DNA of 64,000 nt from assembly GCA_903813345.2 (NCBI GenBank), contig CAIIXF020000009.1, positions 9,482,030-9,546,029 of the forward strand. Direction: 5' to 3'. Of this stretch, positions 33,323 through 46,000 are shown in pieces. The notes below the pieces were generated by a model. It did not search any database. It saw nothing but the letters and a program-made list of their open reading frames with translations, and was not told the origin of the DNA. Every line of letters begins with the position of its first letter. Positions within the stretch are counted from its first letter, which is position 1. Made by a program: the position numbers and the translations under genes. Source of the DNA: Owenia fusiformis. Lineage: Eukaryota; Annelida; Polychaeta; Sabellida; Oweniidae.

Positions 33323-35269
33323 AAAATCGTTTGCACCGTTTGTTCAGGGTTTACTCTATTATTGCAAGATTAAATTTGAACAAAAATACACATATTTTAA
33401 TTTTTTAAACATTAAAATGTAATTTTTTATTTGAACTTATAGCCTTATTAAGTGTTTTAAGTACTACAACTGTATATAATTATGAACGTTCTAGCTACTG
33501 TACTTTCAGATCAGTTGACCTACTGGGTGTTTACTAAACAGAATGTCCTACTGATCACCCTGTATATTGACATCCCCTAGCTACACAGAAGGACATTTTT
33601 GAAAAGAACTAAAATCTCAAGATTTTACTTTATAACATAATGCTACAAAACTAAATAATATTACAAATTTTGTTATAGATAACATGATTTTTTTCACATA
33701 AAGTGAAGAAGCAGTTATAAATGTACAAGTCTATTCCATTACTGTATTTACTTTAATGTACATTTATACAAAATTGTACAATTCAAACTATGTGACAATA
33801 CAATTCTCAATTCCATCAAAAATACCTTGTGTGTTATGTAAAAAGCTGAACACAGATCATAACTACGTATTTAAGAGTTCAAAACAATATATCTAATAAT
33901 AATAAATAAACACAACAGGTAAGACAAATTGCCAATGAGGGGTGTTGTCAAATTATCAACAGTTGTAGAATTTAATTTCATTAGAGAGGGAGGGGGTAAA
34001 TGAGGGGATGTTTCTGCAAGCAGAGTTAATTTTTTTAATATTCAAGAGAAAGACAAATCAAAAACTTAAAATTCTTTAGATGAGGGGAGGGGGTCAACAT
34101 ATAACGAAATTATCTTTGTTTCCACATGAATGTTGATAACTGGACCCCAATCCTTTATTTTGGTTGATTTGGTTACCATGGTGAATACTTATTTGTTTCT
34201 TTCGTATAGCTTGTTTCTTATATTTTGTTTCTTATATCTAGTTTCTCAAGAATATGATAAAACTAAATCATAAATGAAACTACAAAATAATATGTACACT
34301 TACTTGTACACTGGTTATGAAATTCTTCATCCAAACTCATCTAGAATTTGAATTTATCTAAATAGTGCTCATTTAAATTGCTAAATGGTGCTGCATTTGA
34401 ACAAGATACACAGGGCACAAATGAAACCATGGCCTTAAGCATACCAAAACAGTAAATGTAAATATTTGTGTAAGTTCAAAACATTTTATTCGCTTGACAA
34501 ATGTACAAAATTTGCACTATTTTTAATTCTGTTTTATTGCTCAATTGCATCAATTCAATTGATGATAACGCCATATCACAAAATGATAAAACAATTAAAT
34601 GAGAAAACATCCGAACCATCAACAATTGATTATAGCTTAACAGTCAAGAATTAATTGAAAAACAAATTTTCAGGAACCAATTCAGTAAATCATGGAATAT
34701 TTTGCGACGCTTTTGCGACAATGTCATTTTATAATTTCATTTCAAAAATATGATTAATTTAGTGCTAATTCAAAAATAAATCCCACAATTTTGTTGACAA
34801 ACGTTGCTATCTTCAAAGTATGACATCATAGCCGATAAACCTTAAATTCTTTATTTCACCGAAGGGGTCAGGAAATATTTGATAAGTCTAAGGATATCAT
34901 ATTTATATCATGGCCTTGTTCACTATGATGGAAGAAGGTTGGTCTAAGCACATGATAGCTTTGGAATATAGCATGACATTACCACCTTAAAGTATGCGAT
35001 ACTAAATTCCGGGTTATTAACATTCATTCAGAGAAGATCAATTATTTGGCTCATTATATTCAAATAAAGCGCATGAGTTATTATTACACAAGTAAAAATC
35101 TACAATAAAATGGATTATTTATTTATTATATCTAATTTACTTAATTTTATATTATATCTAATATACATGTATTCTATATGGCATTAAATATAAAGCACTA
35201 AAATATCTACAATCTTGTTAAACATGCAACATAATTCTTTAATTTGATACTTAACATACTGATATCACA

Positions 35270-35345
35270 TTGTGACAGCATATTCATTGTGACATTATAT
35301 TCATTGTGACATCATATTGTGACATCATATTCATTGTGACCATCT
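35270..35345. repeat. Short direct repeats ATATTCATTGTGACATC
   Basis: Four imperfect copies of a ~17-bp unit in the far 3' region of the neuregulin gene. Confidence 0.6.
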
Positions 35346-35714
35346 CCTGAGATGATAATTACTTATAAACACTTAGATTTCACATTATAAACACTGAGAT
35401 TTCACAAAATCTTTCAAGAAAAGTTTGACAATTTCAGGCAAAAATCATTTTCATTTGTAAGTTTCTACACCTATTACCACCTAATATCATATACAGGGCG
35501 ATGATCAATAAATAAAACTGAAAAACAAATTGTGACGGAAGTCTTACAAATAAGTGAACTTAATAAATTATACATACAGTAAGGTACTCAGATTTATTAT
35601 ATCGTTGGCTTTGGAGAATTTCAGAGACAAAATAAAATTCTGAAGCTCAAACCGATACATAGCTTTTCAAAAGCCGAAATAATGTATTTCATTGTTCAAT
35701 AATATCATTCCTCC

Positions 35715-35720
35715 TTTATT
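35715..35720 (-). promoter_or_regulatory. Candidate polyadenylation signal of the neuregulin gene
   Basis: AATAAA on the - strand, about 520 bases after the stop codon. It is the nearest canonical hexamer that I saw. Confidence 0.35.
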
Positions 35721-36059
35721 CAGTATCTATGTTGATTATAAAGTATAAATAATAAATATATATAACTCAAAGATATAATCTTAGTATAATTGAACATATC
35801 CTATACATTTAAATAATAGTTATGGGGTCAACGCATGAGACCCTCAAGAACAACATGGTGGCTAAAATATTAAAGGAAAAACAACAATATCTACTATTAT
35901 ATGTGTCTTGCTATTATACTTGTTCCATAATTATATGTGTCTCACAATTATTTAGTAAGCTGTATAAAAATGCAAACTGTACAAAAAGCCAGAAAAGGCA
36001 TTTTCGATTTGAATACAAGTTATAACCACCATTTTGTTGGGAAATCACCTAGCAACTGT

Positions 36060-36247
36060 AAGTGACATGTAAACCCCATTAGCGCCAACTATACATATTT
36101 TGTCACAATAAGTGTTGCCTAGTCACCAGTGGTGCCATCTTTTCATTAAGGTCCCTATTAGCAATCTTACGTCACCATTAGTGTTACTAAATTCACTATT
36201 AGTGCAACTCAAGTCACTATTAGTGTGCTTAGGTCACCACTAGTAAT
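36060..36247 (-). repeat. CACTAATAGTGAC-type repeats across the neuregulin stop and 3' UTR
   Basis: On the - strand the stop codon lies in TACTAGTGGTGACCTAAG, followed by CACTAATAGTGAC, CACTAATAGTGAA, CACTAATGGTGAC and CTAATAGGGACC at about 20-25-base spacing. The core CACTA(A/T)TAGTG is nearly self-complementary. Confidence 0.6.
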
Positions 36248-37046
36248 GATAATCTCGCACATTATTGGTCTGTCTATGGTTTGGCTGAGTGGGTAACTCA
36301 GTGTATCTATTATCTATAATATCAGTTTCTCTTGCATATGGGTTGGCAGTGTATTGCTCATGGTCCGTGAAAAAACTACTTGGGACATGCTCCCAAGACA
36401 GGTTATTGGAGGTGGCGTGAGAGTGAGGGTTAGAGTGAGGGTCTTCCGTGTGGGGGTTCTGTAGAGAAATCCCCTGGTGGTTGTGAGGGAGGAGCTGGGA
36501 TTCCACACCCGTTTCACTATCACTGCTGTCTGTATCACTTGAATCTTCAGTGGAGCTCTCCGCTCCTCCTTTCTTTATCCCCTCCTCGTTTGAAGATTCA
36601 AGCCTAGTTAACTCAGGCTCTGGGTCAGTATCACTGGGCATATTATTTTCATAGTCACTATGCACAGGTTCGTCATCATCTATGTTTATATTTACAGATT
36701 GGGGGGCAGGTGCCACTTTATGGGGGTGGGGATCACCCTGGCTGGATTCAGTTCTAGATAATTGGGAGGGAGAGTTACGTTTTGAGCCCTCCTGGTCCGA
36801 CTCCACAGCAACGGGGACTATATATTTGTTGTTGTTAGATGTCGGGCTAGATATTGCAGGTAGGCGGGGACGTTTCATAACACTTGCTGCACCCCGGGGA
36901 CGCTCATTTTCCTTAGGGACATCCCCTGGTGGGGTGAACTGACGTCGTTGCTGGCCTAGAGGTGGCGGAGTCTGATAGAATTGGGAGTCTGACTCCGCTA
37001 GATGGTTTGAATGATTCCCAAACATCTCCGGCTCAGTTTGCGTCAT
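36240..37046 (-). CDS. NRG: Neuregulin exon 9: long cytoplasmic tail and stop
   Basis: Acceptor ttcactttcag|AT, 268 codons, TAG at 36242-36240. The tail is predicted disordered and acidic: MTQTEPEMFGNHSNHLAESD…, a DDDEPVHSDYENN segment, an acidic serine-rich run ESSTEDSSDTDSSDSETG, then VESQLLPHNHQGISLQNP, and it ends NNVRDYHY. The order of a Ser/Glu/Asp run followed by a short stretch and a (G)I-x-(L)QNP motif recalls the conserved tail region of vertebrate NRG1 (…SESETED…FLGIQNP). That comparison is from memory and by eye. Confidence 0.85.
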   Translation of the reverse strand: MTQTEPEMFGNHSNHLAESDSQFYQTPPPLGQQRRQFTPPGDVPKENERPRGAASVMKRPRLPAISSPTSNNNKYIVPVAVESDQEGSKRNSPSQLSRTESSQGDPHPHKVAPAPQSVNINIDDDEPVHSDYENNMPSDTDPEPELTRLESSNEEGIKKGGAESSTEDSSDTDSSDSETGVESQLLPHNHQGISLQNPHTEDPHSNPHSHATSNNLSWEHVPSSFFTDHEQYTANPYARETDIIDNRYTELPTQPNHRQTNNVRDYHY

Positions 37047-40000
37047 CTGAAAGTGAAAAAATATTTTTAATAATTTTACTTCTAGATTTACAAACATTTC
37101 AATTCAATCTACAACAGTAAAACTAGTGCATATTATAGCGAACATTTCCGAACCCAGATAAAAGTGTTTACATTGAGGGGTGCTCCTATACTCAGATTTT
37201 ACAGATCTATTAGTTATCGGAAAAATTAAATTTAAACATATAATACCAAAAAGGATAACCATTTGAAACAGTATAGCATACACCCTATATTAATTGAGAA
37301 TACCATTTTATGCATTAACATCTTATAAATTTGAAACACAGAACCAAACCTTTAAAACAAACACATTGAAATTGAAAAAGAAAACCAATTCCAGAAATGT
37401 TAAGTTTACAAACCAGAAAAATCATGCTGTTATGTATTAGATTTTACTGAGCCCCGACATAAGGTAATCTCTCTCTATTCATCTATTTTCACTTTAATGT
37501 CCAAAAGTGCCATTTTGTGCCAAAACATGAAATTCATTTTCCTAAAACTCTTGCTAATACAGACGTCATCATATCATAAGTTTGTTTGTGGTATCATTGA
37601 ATCATCTGTCGAATGAAGGACCTCACTTTTGTGTATGTGTGTATGATACCGCAAGCAGGCTGATGATATGACTGTGTTCAAATGGCACCCATGTGCTAAT
37701 TCAATATAAAATATGGTGGCATATATATATGGAGAGTATGTGGTGAAGTCGTGAAGCTAAGGTGGGTGGAGTAGGGTGACTCTTGGACCTATAAGTAAAA
37801 GGTCCAGTTTATCAGCCAAACCTTACTAAACCAACCTTAAACAATTATCGGACTTCATCAACATTTTCTCAAAAACAGGATGCACAGATACAGAGAGAAA
37901 CATTTTGGCGTGTTGACTGATTTAAAGTAGGTGTCTACTCATGCTTACTTCCGATCATTTCTCTTAAAAATTTGATTAAAGTGTTTAATTTATTTGCATT
38001 TCTATACAATTTAGTGTATTAACTTCATGGTTATATAGATCATTCCTCACTTATTCCAGATTTTCTCTCTCTATTTTGCATTTCAAAACATAACCCCCCC
38101 CCAGTGACATTTACAAGTGAGAAGAGCACCAAACAGTAGGCAATCACATCTATACTTACAAGCACTATACTAAAATCATTGCCCTAAAAGCACAAGGATT
38201 ACATGCATGAATAAATGAATGATCTAATACATGAAAAGATGGCGTAACAGGTAATTCAAGATAACCATGCCATCTTTTGTTGAGCTATGAAACTACATGT
38301 AGGTTATATTTGTCAGATTGATGATGTAAGAGGTTGCAGGTAGCAATGTGTCCGAGCAAAATTAAACATTTTGCTTTTTTGATGATATTTTGTTAAAAAA
38401 CATGATATCAACAACATATGACATCATGGCCAAAATGTCCTAGCTCCATTGGTGTGGTAAAAGTAGGTAGGGCTAATTTGAATGTCTGTTACATAATGAG
38501 TTTATTAAAGATATTAAAGGGCAACAAAGAGGTCCTTATGTTCTAAAGGGTTAATAAAAATGGAAGTTCTAAGTCAATAAAAATTATTATTCTATGCGAT
38601 ACGAAATAAGCACACAATAACTTAAAGGAATTGATCATAGGAAATATTAAGTGCAGTTATTTCAAATCACGGGATTACCTCGCCCCTTCTAATATTCTCT
38701 ACATTAATTAATATAGGCTTCTAATAAAGGCTACATAATATAAGAGGGAGGGGTGACTTACTCCCCATGTTTAAATGAACCAAAAATGTTGTAATGCCTT
38801 GTCCAAAAATTTTATAAGAGGTGTATTGATGAATGGTTAATAATTATTTCCACATGAAATAAAAATTGAACCAGTTCTAGACTAAAGATGATATGGTTAG
38901 CAAATCATAGCCATGCTTTTCCAATATCTAGGTTTTTATCAAATCAAAGCAATGGATTTATCACACTACCCTACCACGTGACCACGTTTAAAAGGGAAAC
39001 AGGGTACAGCTTAGTTGCAAATGGAGGACGTGGGTTTAATTCCATATTTCTGAACGTAAAATACATTTTACATATATTTCTAGTGTTCTATCAGACATAG
39101 AATTGATTCATCAAGGAGTGTGTAGAATATTGTTGGCAAAAAAACACTATAGGCAAAGATAGATAATAGTGGGCGCAGTGAAGCAAAACCAAATGCAATA
39201 CACGATACATTTCAGTAAATCTATCAACATACAGGGAGCATGTAAGTGTCCCTTCGAAAATGTTACATTGATATGTAACAAAAAAAACAGTTAACTGTTG
39301 TTTAAACTGCGTGTCATCGTGTTATAGGTGGATACGTTTTCTAGTATGTTAGTCAACTGTATTTTTTGTGAATTTGAACAAAACATTTTGAATGGTCGGG
39401 TTTTTAGGACGGTAGTGAATTAGATCATTCAAGGGGTTCTATAGAAAGATTCTTCATATGTAGTTCAGGCAATTTTAATTATTCTGAGTAGCAAATAGTC
39501 ATTAATACTGATAGCGGATAGTCATTTATCATTAACGTGTTGATATTTAATTTCGTTATTTTATTTCAATTTGATACCCTAGTAACACGTATAATCTAGC
39601 GTTCTTGTTAATTTAATGACTAAAATGCATACGACATGAAAGCCCGTGTCTAAATCTACAAAATAATGTTTACTTTATTTGGATTAAATAACAATTAATG
39701 ACACCTCAAAGCATCAACAGGCGGCCTTTTTAGCATTACTTTCACTGTTTGCAACGTAAATGTACATGAGGTCGGGACATAGTATGTCTGTATAATCAGC
39801 TTACTTTCTCGCTCCCTGTACTATTGAACAATTTACATTCCTTGTACCCTGTACTGATCAACTTTTGCAGCTGTGTACCGTGTACTATGACATATCAAAT
39901 ATTTTAAAATTTAAAACGATATTATTTACATTATTTCTTCAACTATCATATAACTTGGAACATGGACTTCACTATTGCACCACTGAAGTGTAGCGAATAG

Positions 40001-43000
40001 CAATATTGACTCACTCCGAGCACCAAACGTATTAACCTTTTGACTAAGCAGTCGATATACTCAAAAGCGACATGTTTGAAAGCCAAAAGATTCGCGCATG
40101 CGCGATCGAGGTAGGGTAGTGTGTTTATGATAAAGGGGAAAGAAAAGCAATATTCTAAAAATGACAGGAAACTAAATAAGTAAAAATGTACTCCATGTTA
40201 ACATTTTTCTTTCAAATGATTTGATATGAGAATACCTTGTACAACATCGAGTACACTTTACATAACATCAAACAAAGAAAGGCGCTTGAGTCCAAGCCTT
40301 ATATGGTAAGGTGGTATGGTTATATACTTACAATTGATAGTGTGACGGGTTTCGGCTGTGATCTCACAATTACGTCATTTACTTGAGGAACTATGGGTCT
40401 GTAAGAGGCGTTTGTGAAGTTGTTCTCATTTTCCCGTTTCTTGGTTGCCGCCTCAACCTGCTTCCGTTGATAATATTGCTTCTTACGCCGCCTTATGGAG
40501 AAATAATGTATTTATATTAAAATGAATGACGAATAGATGTTAATGATACATTCTCTTTATGTGGAAATTATATGTAAATTTTTTTTATGTGGAACACCAA
40601 CATAAAAAAGTCTTTCATATAAAATCCTATTATACATATCTTACAAAAATAAATACTTTTAAATATTTTACAAAAAATAAAAATATTAAATCTAAAGATA
40701 ACATCATTTTCTATTTGGTGACTCTTCTCCAAAAAATTCTTAAAAACTGGTATGTGGTGACTCACCGAGCGAGAAAGTATGCTAGGACGCAAAGTCCAAT
40801 AATCACTACTGCCCCCACGATAATTGCACTGATTGTGATCACACGATCTTTTTCGGCGGCCTCCTTCCCTGAAACACAAATAATATATACGTTAAAACAA
40901 TAAAAATTAATTAAAACTAAATAAAATATATTTTTCTAGTAGTTTAACTTTGAAAGATATTCACATATATTTCATTTCATAATAAAAACATACTCTAATC
41001 AAAACAAGCCAAAAAGATCAATTCTAGACCAAGGTTTGGAGAAATGAAATACTTTCCTTAGACAGTCACTCAAGTCATTTGCCACATTGAGTACCTCTCA
41101 TGATATACATGAGCATGTATTTGTTAATCTTAAGATTGACTGTTCACTTACAAAAATATAATATAAAGACATAGAAAGATGGAGCTTTGAAAGTTGTGTA
41201 TGGTTAAAAGAATAACAAGGAATTAACATGCAAAATGTCACCACCTGCCATTTGTTAAAAAAGCTGAATATCATGCCAAACACAAACCACAAAACAGTTG
41301 GAGACTATGACAATATGTCAACACTTGTGGTGGTGATATAAAAACCTTAATAAATGTTATTGTTGAAAATTGTAAGTTTTACAGAGTCTCAATTTGGCAA
41401 TCAAATGATTTCTGTACTCTCCGCAGTTAATTCACTACTTTTTATCAATTCATTTATTTGCTGAATGTTTCGTACTTTATAATACAGGTATATGGTGTTA
41501 GTTATTTAGAGATTCCTTATATATAATGTTACATCAATTAAGAGTGCACATTTTTGGATTTAGATTTTAGATATCAACAAGTCGGCTACTGAATCCTTTT
41601 TAATCTGAAAATGTCTGTAAACACTTAAGGGTTAAGTAATTTTGCAGACATTATAAGGGTTCTCTTATAAGTGTCTGTGATATAGAGCCAAATATTTTCT
41701 TTTGATGCAATTTGCTATAAAAGTGCAATCAATCAAGGATTTGTGACGGGAACATCTTAACCGAGAGCCTCACTTATTTGACCAATCACATTTTGGCTCG
41801 TATCTTTCAGATTTCGGAATGTTATATAAAAGAGTCTGAGTATAGACTTTAGAAAATATCAAATTCAAAAGTCTGATTTTTACCAATGAATTGAATGTTT
41901 GAATATCAGAGATGAATTAATGCAGCAATTGGCGAATCCTCTTTTCTAAGAAATTCCATTCGTCTTAAAAGTGTATAAACGTGTTATTTCTAGACCTAGC
42001 ATAAATAATGTTAAAGTCATGAAATGTTATTTTCTCCTCTTGAAAAAAATCAATTTACGCTCCTTACAATTTGGACTGTGTTTGTCATGTAATTTCTTGA
42101 AAATTTCAGGATGGGTGAGTTTTAAATTCAAAATGGAGTGGAAAAGAGTGGAGTTACTAAGGAAACCAGTGTAAAGGTAAAAAGCTGACACTCGTAATTG
42201 TAAGGAAACACTAGGAAATCAGGAAGTAAATTCTTTTAGAAATAAATGATCTGGAAAATTTGAACTTGCATCAGAAGCACCATGACTCTCTATTTACAAG
42301 ATCTGAACACAGAATTCTATTTCCAAGAAGTAAAGTAGCGACTGATCATTTTAGCACATGATACATCAAACCTAACGATTTTGCCCTCATAGAAAATATT
42401 GGTTTTAAGATGCTTTATTCTCGCAAATGGTTCCCTAGAGGTGCAAAAATCATGAAGCAGAAAAATTTATATTTTGATCAAGAAAATAATTCAATTTTAG
42501 AACTGAAATAGTATCATGAAATGCTATTAATTCAACATGATCTACGAAATTGTTGAACAAATCGGGGCTCTTCATTTTCAGACATTTTCACAAAAACAAG
42601 CCCATGTTTGTTTTTGGAAGACTTGAGATTGATTATACAATGCAATTGCTTGGAAAGCATCAATTTGAAGGGCTACCATTTGAAGTATCCGGATGTTTAA
42701 AATATCCGTCTGCTCATGTTCATTTCAACAATTCTCTCTAATATTTGGAAGAAGTGTTTCATTTTATTACATTTCTATACAATTTAGAGTGTTAACTACA
42801 ATCTTGTTTACTTTATTCCTTGCAGATTCCACTCTGTTCTCCTAAATTTTGAATTTTAAAACATGACCTGTGATTTCCAGATTTATGGATTTCCAGGCCA
42901 CTGTAAACACTTAAGATTCCAAGTTCAATGTGAATAGCACCTCAATTAACCAAACAATCTAGGATAAAAACCACAAAGGGCATGTTTTAACCTTTAGCGT

Positions 43001-46000
43001 GCTGCCGGCGGACTCGTCCGCCGAAACTAAAATGTCTCTCACAACTGCCGGCGGACCCGTACGCCCGATTTCAAACTTTTAAAAACTTTACTTTTTCGCG
43101 CCATTCGTATTGTCCAATTAGATTGCCCGATTTATTCAGTGCCCAACATGACTTCCTGTTGACCTAGAAATGGCGATATTTCGAAAAATAATTCTCAATT
43201 CAACAATTTAAACAGTGTTTTAGTCGTTTTTAGTGAACGAATCGTACAAAATGGTGGACAAATACGATCACAACGAAAATGTGGAGGAAATAGATTACGA
43301 TTTCGAGCTCTTTAGGCTCTTGGAAGCCGATAACGGTCATCGAAAATAGAAACTAGAATATTTTCTGAATTGAAAAATTGAACATTCGATCGCTGCAAAT
43401 TCAGATTTGGATTCTGACCAGACGAAGAGGCGGAGCGGCGGATTCCGGAGGAGTATTCATGGTATATTTATGCCCAGTCGTGTTAATGTACGAAAAAATT
43501 CATGAGAACATTTTTTTCATGAGCCAGGCCACTGTATCTTCCCTTTGTGAAAATTTTATCCAGATTCATTCAGTAGTTATTGAGATATTAATTATTTAGT
43601 CCAGGTGTATCATTTTTTGCACTCTTTGAAAAATAAGCCAGTTGCGTGGGATATATTTGCTGAAATAAGGCAGCATGGTAAAATACAAATGAAAATGAGT
43701 GGAATTAGCGAATCCAAAATCCAAAAATCCAAAATGGCCACCTTAAAATTTACCTAGAATGCCAAAGAACTAATCAGATCTAGATTTTCATACTAAGAAT
43801 CATCCCTGAAAATTTGAAATTGATCTACAAAACGGTTCACCTAAAAACGCATAGACAAGACTTTACGGGCAGGATTTTAAGACGGAAAATCCAAAATGGC
43901 TGCCTTGACATTTATCCAGAATGCCAAAAAACTAATCGGATCTAAATTTTCATACTAAGAATCATCCCTGAAAATTTGAAATTGATCTACAAAACGGTTC
44001 ACCTAAAAACGCGTAGACAAGACTTAACGGGCAGGATTTTAAGACGGAAAATCCAAAATGGCTGCCTTGACATTTATCCAGAATGCCAAAAAACTGATCA
44101 GATCTAGATTTTCATACTAAGAATCATCCCTGAAAATTTGAAATTGATCTACCAAATGGTTCACCGGGAAATGCGTAGACAAAACTCTAAAGACAAGATT
44201 TTAGGACGGAAAATCCAAAATGGCTGCCTTGACATTTACCCAGAATGCCCAAATACTAATCAGATCTAGATTTTCATACTTAGAATCATCCCTGAAAATT
44301 TGAAATTGATCTACAGAACTGTTCACCTGGAAATCCGTAGACAAGACTTTACAGACAATATTTTATGACGGAAAATCCAAAATGGCTGCCTTGACAATTA
44401 CCCAGAATGCCAAAAAACTAATCAGTTGTACATTTTCATATTAAGGATCATCCCTGAAAATTTGAAATTGATCTACCAAACGGTTCACCTGAAAACGCGT
44501 AGACAAGACTTTACAGACAAGATTTTAGGACGGAAAATCCAAAATGGCTGCCCTGACATTTACCCAGAATGCCAAAAAACTAATCAGATCTAGATTTTTA
44601 TACTAAGAATCATCCCTGAAAATTAAGAATTGATCCACCAAACGGTTCACCTGAAAACACGTAGACAAGACTCCACAGACAAGATTTTAGGACGGAAAAA
44701 TCCAAAATGGCCGACAATAAAAAAGTGATCATGAGTTTTTGCTGATTTCTTTTTACAAAATTATCACATATAACTACTGTTAACAATAACATAGGCTTTA
44801 ACAACAAAGTACATCTGAAATTATTTATAAAGCTACTAAATAGTTAGAATATGAAAACTCAAAAACACCATTCAATATGATACAAAGTATTATCGTGCGC
44901 TAACTTTTCTTAAGACATTCAAAATGGCTGACATGACTGAGCTAACAGGTCCAAAACCTAATCAGATCTAGAATGAAGTGAGCTGAACAAGATGTTAAAG
45001 TTTTAAAAGCAACTGTGAAGCCGTTTTTCTTAAAGTTTGCAGACAAGGATTTTAGCATTTGACTTCAAAATGGCCGACAGGAAGTTGGTATCGAGTTAAA
45101 TTTTTTTCATCCACATCTGTATGCACTCATAAGTTATCCCTGAAAATTTGAAGGTAATATCTGTAGCGGTTTTGGAGAAAACTCCCGGACGTACGGACGG
45201 ACAGACGGACGGACAGACGGACGGACGCGCCTAGGCCGACAATATGGCCCCACACTATGTGGTGGGGACATAAAAAATGAGCACTGCTATATCTTAATTC
45301 CTAATTCAAAGAGATAACTTCTCTAGAATTGCTGGAATCATAATTTTTAGGAATGTACTTGATAAAACAACAGCCTATGAGTTCAAAATTCCTTCAGGTT
45401 CTGAAAAAGTTATATTTAGGCAACAGGTATCTGTCTGTTATGGCAGCAAATATTTTCTTCTTCAAAGCATCTTAATAATCTCCAGTAACTATAACTATTA
45501 AATATTGTCTAAGCCTAGTGGTATTTTTCAAATACTTCTAAACATGATCTTCGCCAAAATTATGAAGAAATTGCATTATTAAGAAATGCATATTTACGAT
45601 TCATTATGAATTATCTTAAATGATAGATAATCAAATTACCCAATGAACCATACATAAATGATGTTAATATCGCATGTAGAACATTCCTTATCTTTGTGTG
45701 TTTTTCGATCAGGCCATGATGACATCACAATGTCAAATAATGATGAAATAAGAGCGGAGCAAATTGGTGGTATATTGTAATGTATGGTTAATAATTACGC
45801 AGCCCGACTTCATGGCGATTTGTCTTCTAAATTACAAGTAAACCACTCTTGTGATATAACCAACGGATAGGATCCATATTGCAGTAAAAAACAGATTTAA
45901 CATTGACTATACATACACAACACAAATTCTTTACCATATGATACTGTAATTTTTTCCAGGATTCTAATCTCAAATTTTTAAATATATATCATGAAAGTAC

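Larger units (their letters stand above)
30790..36239. other. Convergent intergenic region between SLC35G-like gene and neuregulin
   Basis: This holds the Harbinger-type element (30912-32393), a 29-bp minisatellite (32984-33322), a mariner-type end at about 33554-33572, short direct repeats at 35270-35345 and the presumed neuregulin 3' UTR with repeats (36060-36247). No further gene is seen between 33330 and 35700. Confidence 0.6.
37047..40331. other. Neuregulin intron 8
   Basis: It contains one family repeat (37931-38098) and a foldback element with TTTAT duplications (38962-40123). Nothing recognisable elsewhere. Confidence 0.6.

Noticed and set aside
40559-40903. 114-codon + strand frame over the neuregulin membrane exon
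   Set aside because: It is the antisense shadow of exon 7; the - strand frame has splice sites, a membrane helix and family similarity.
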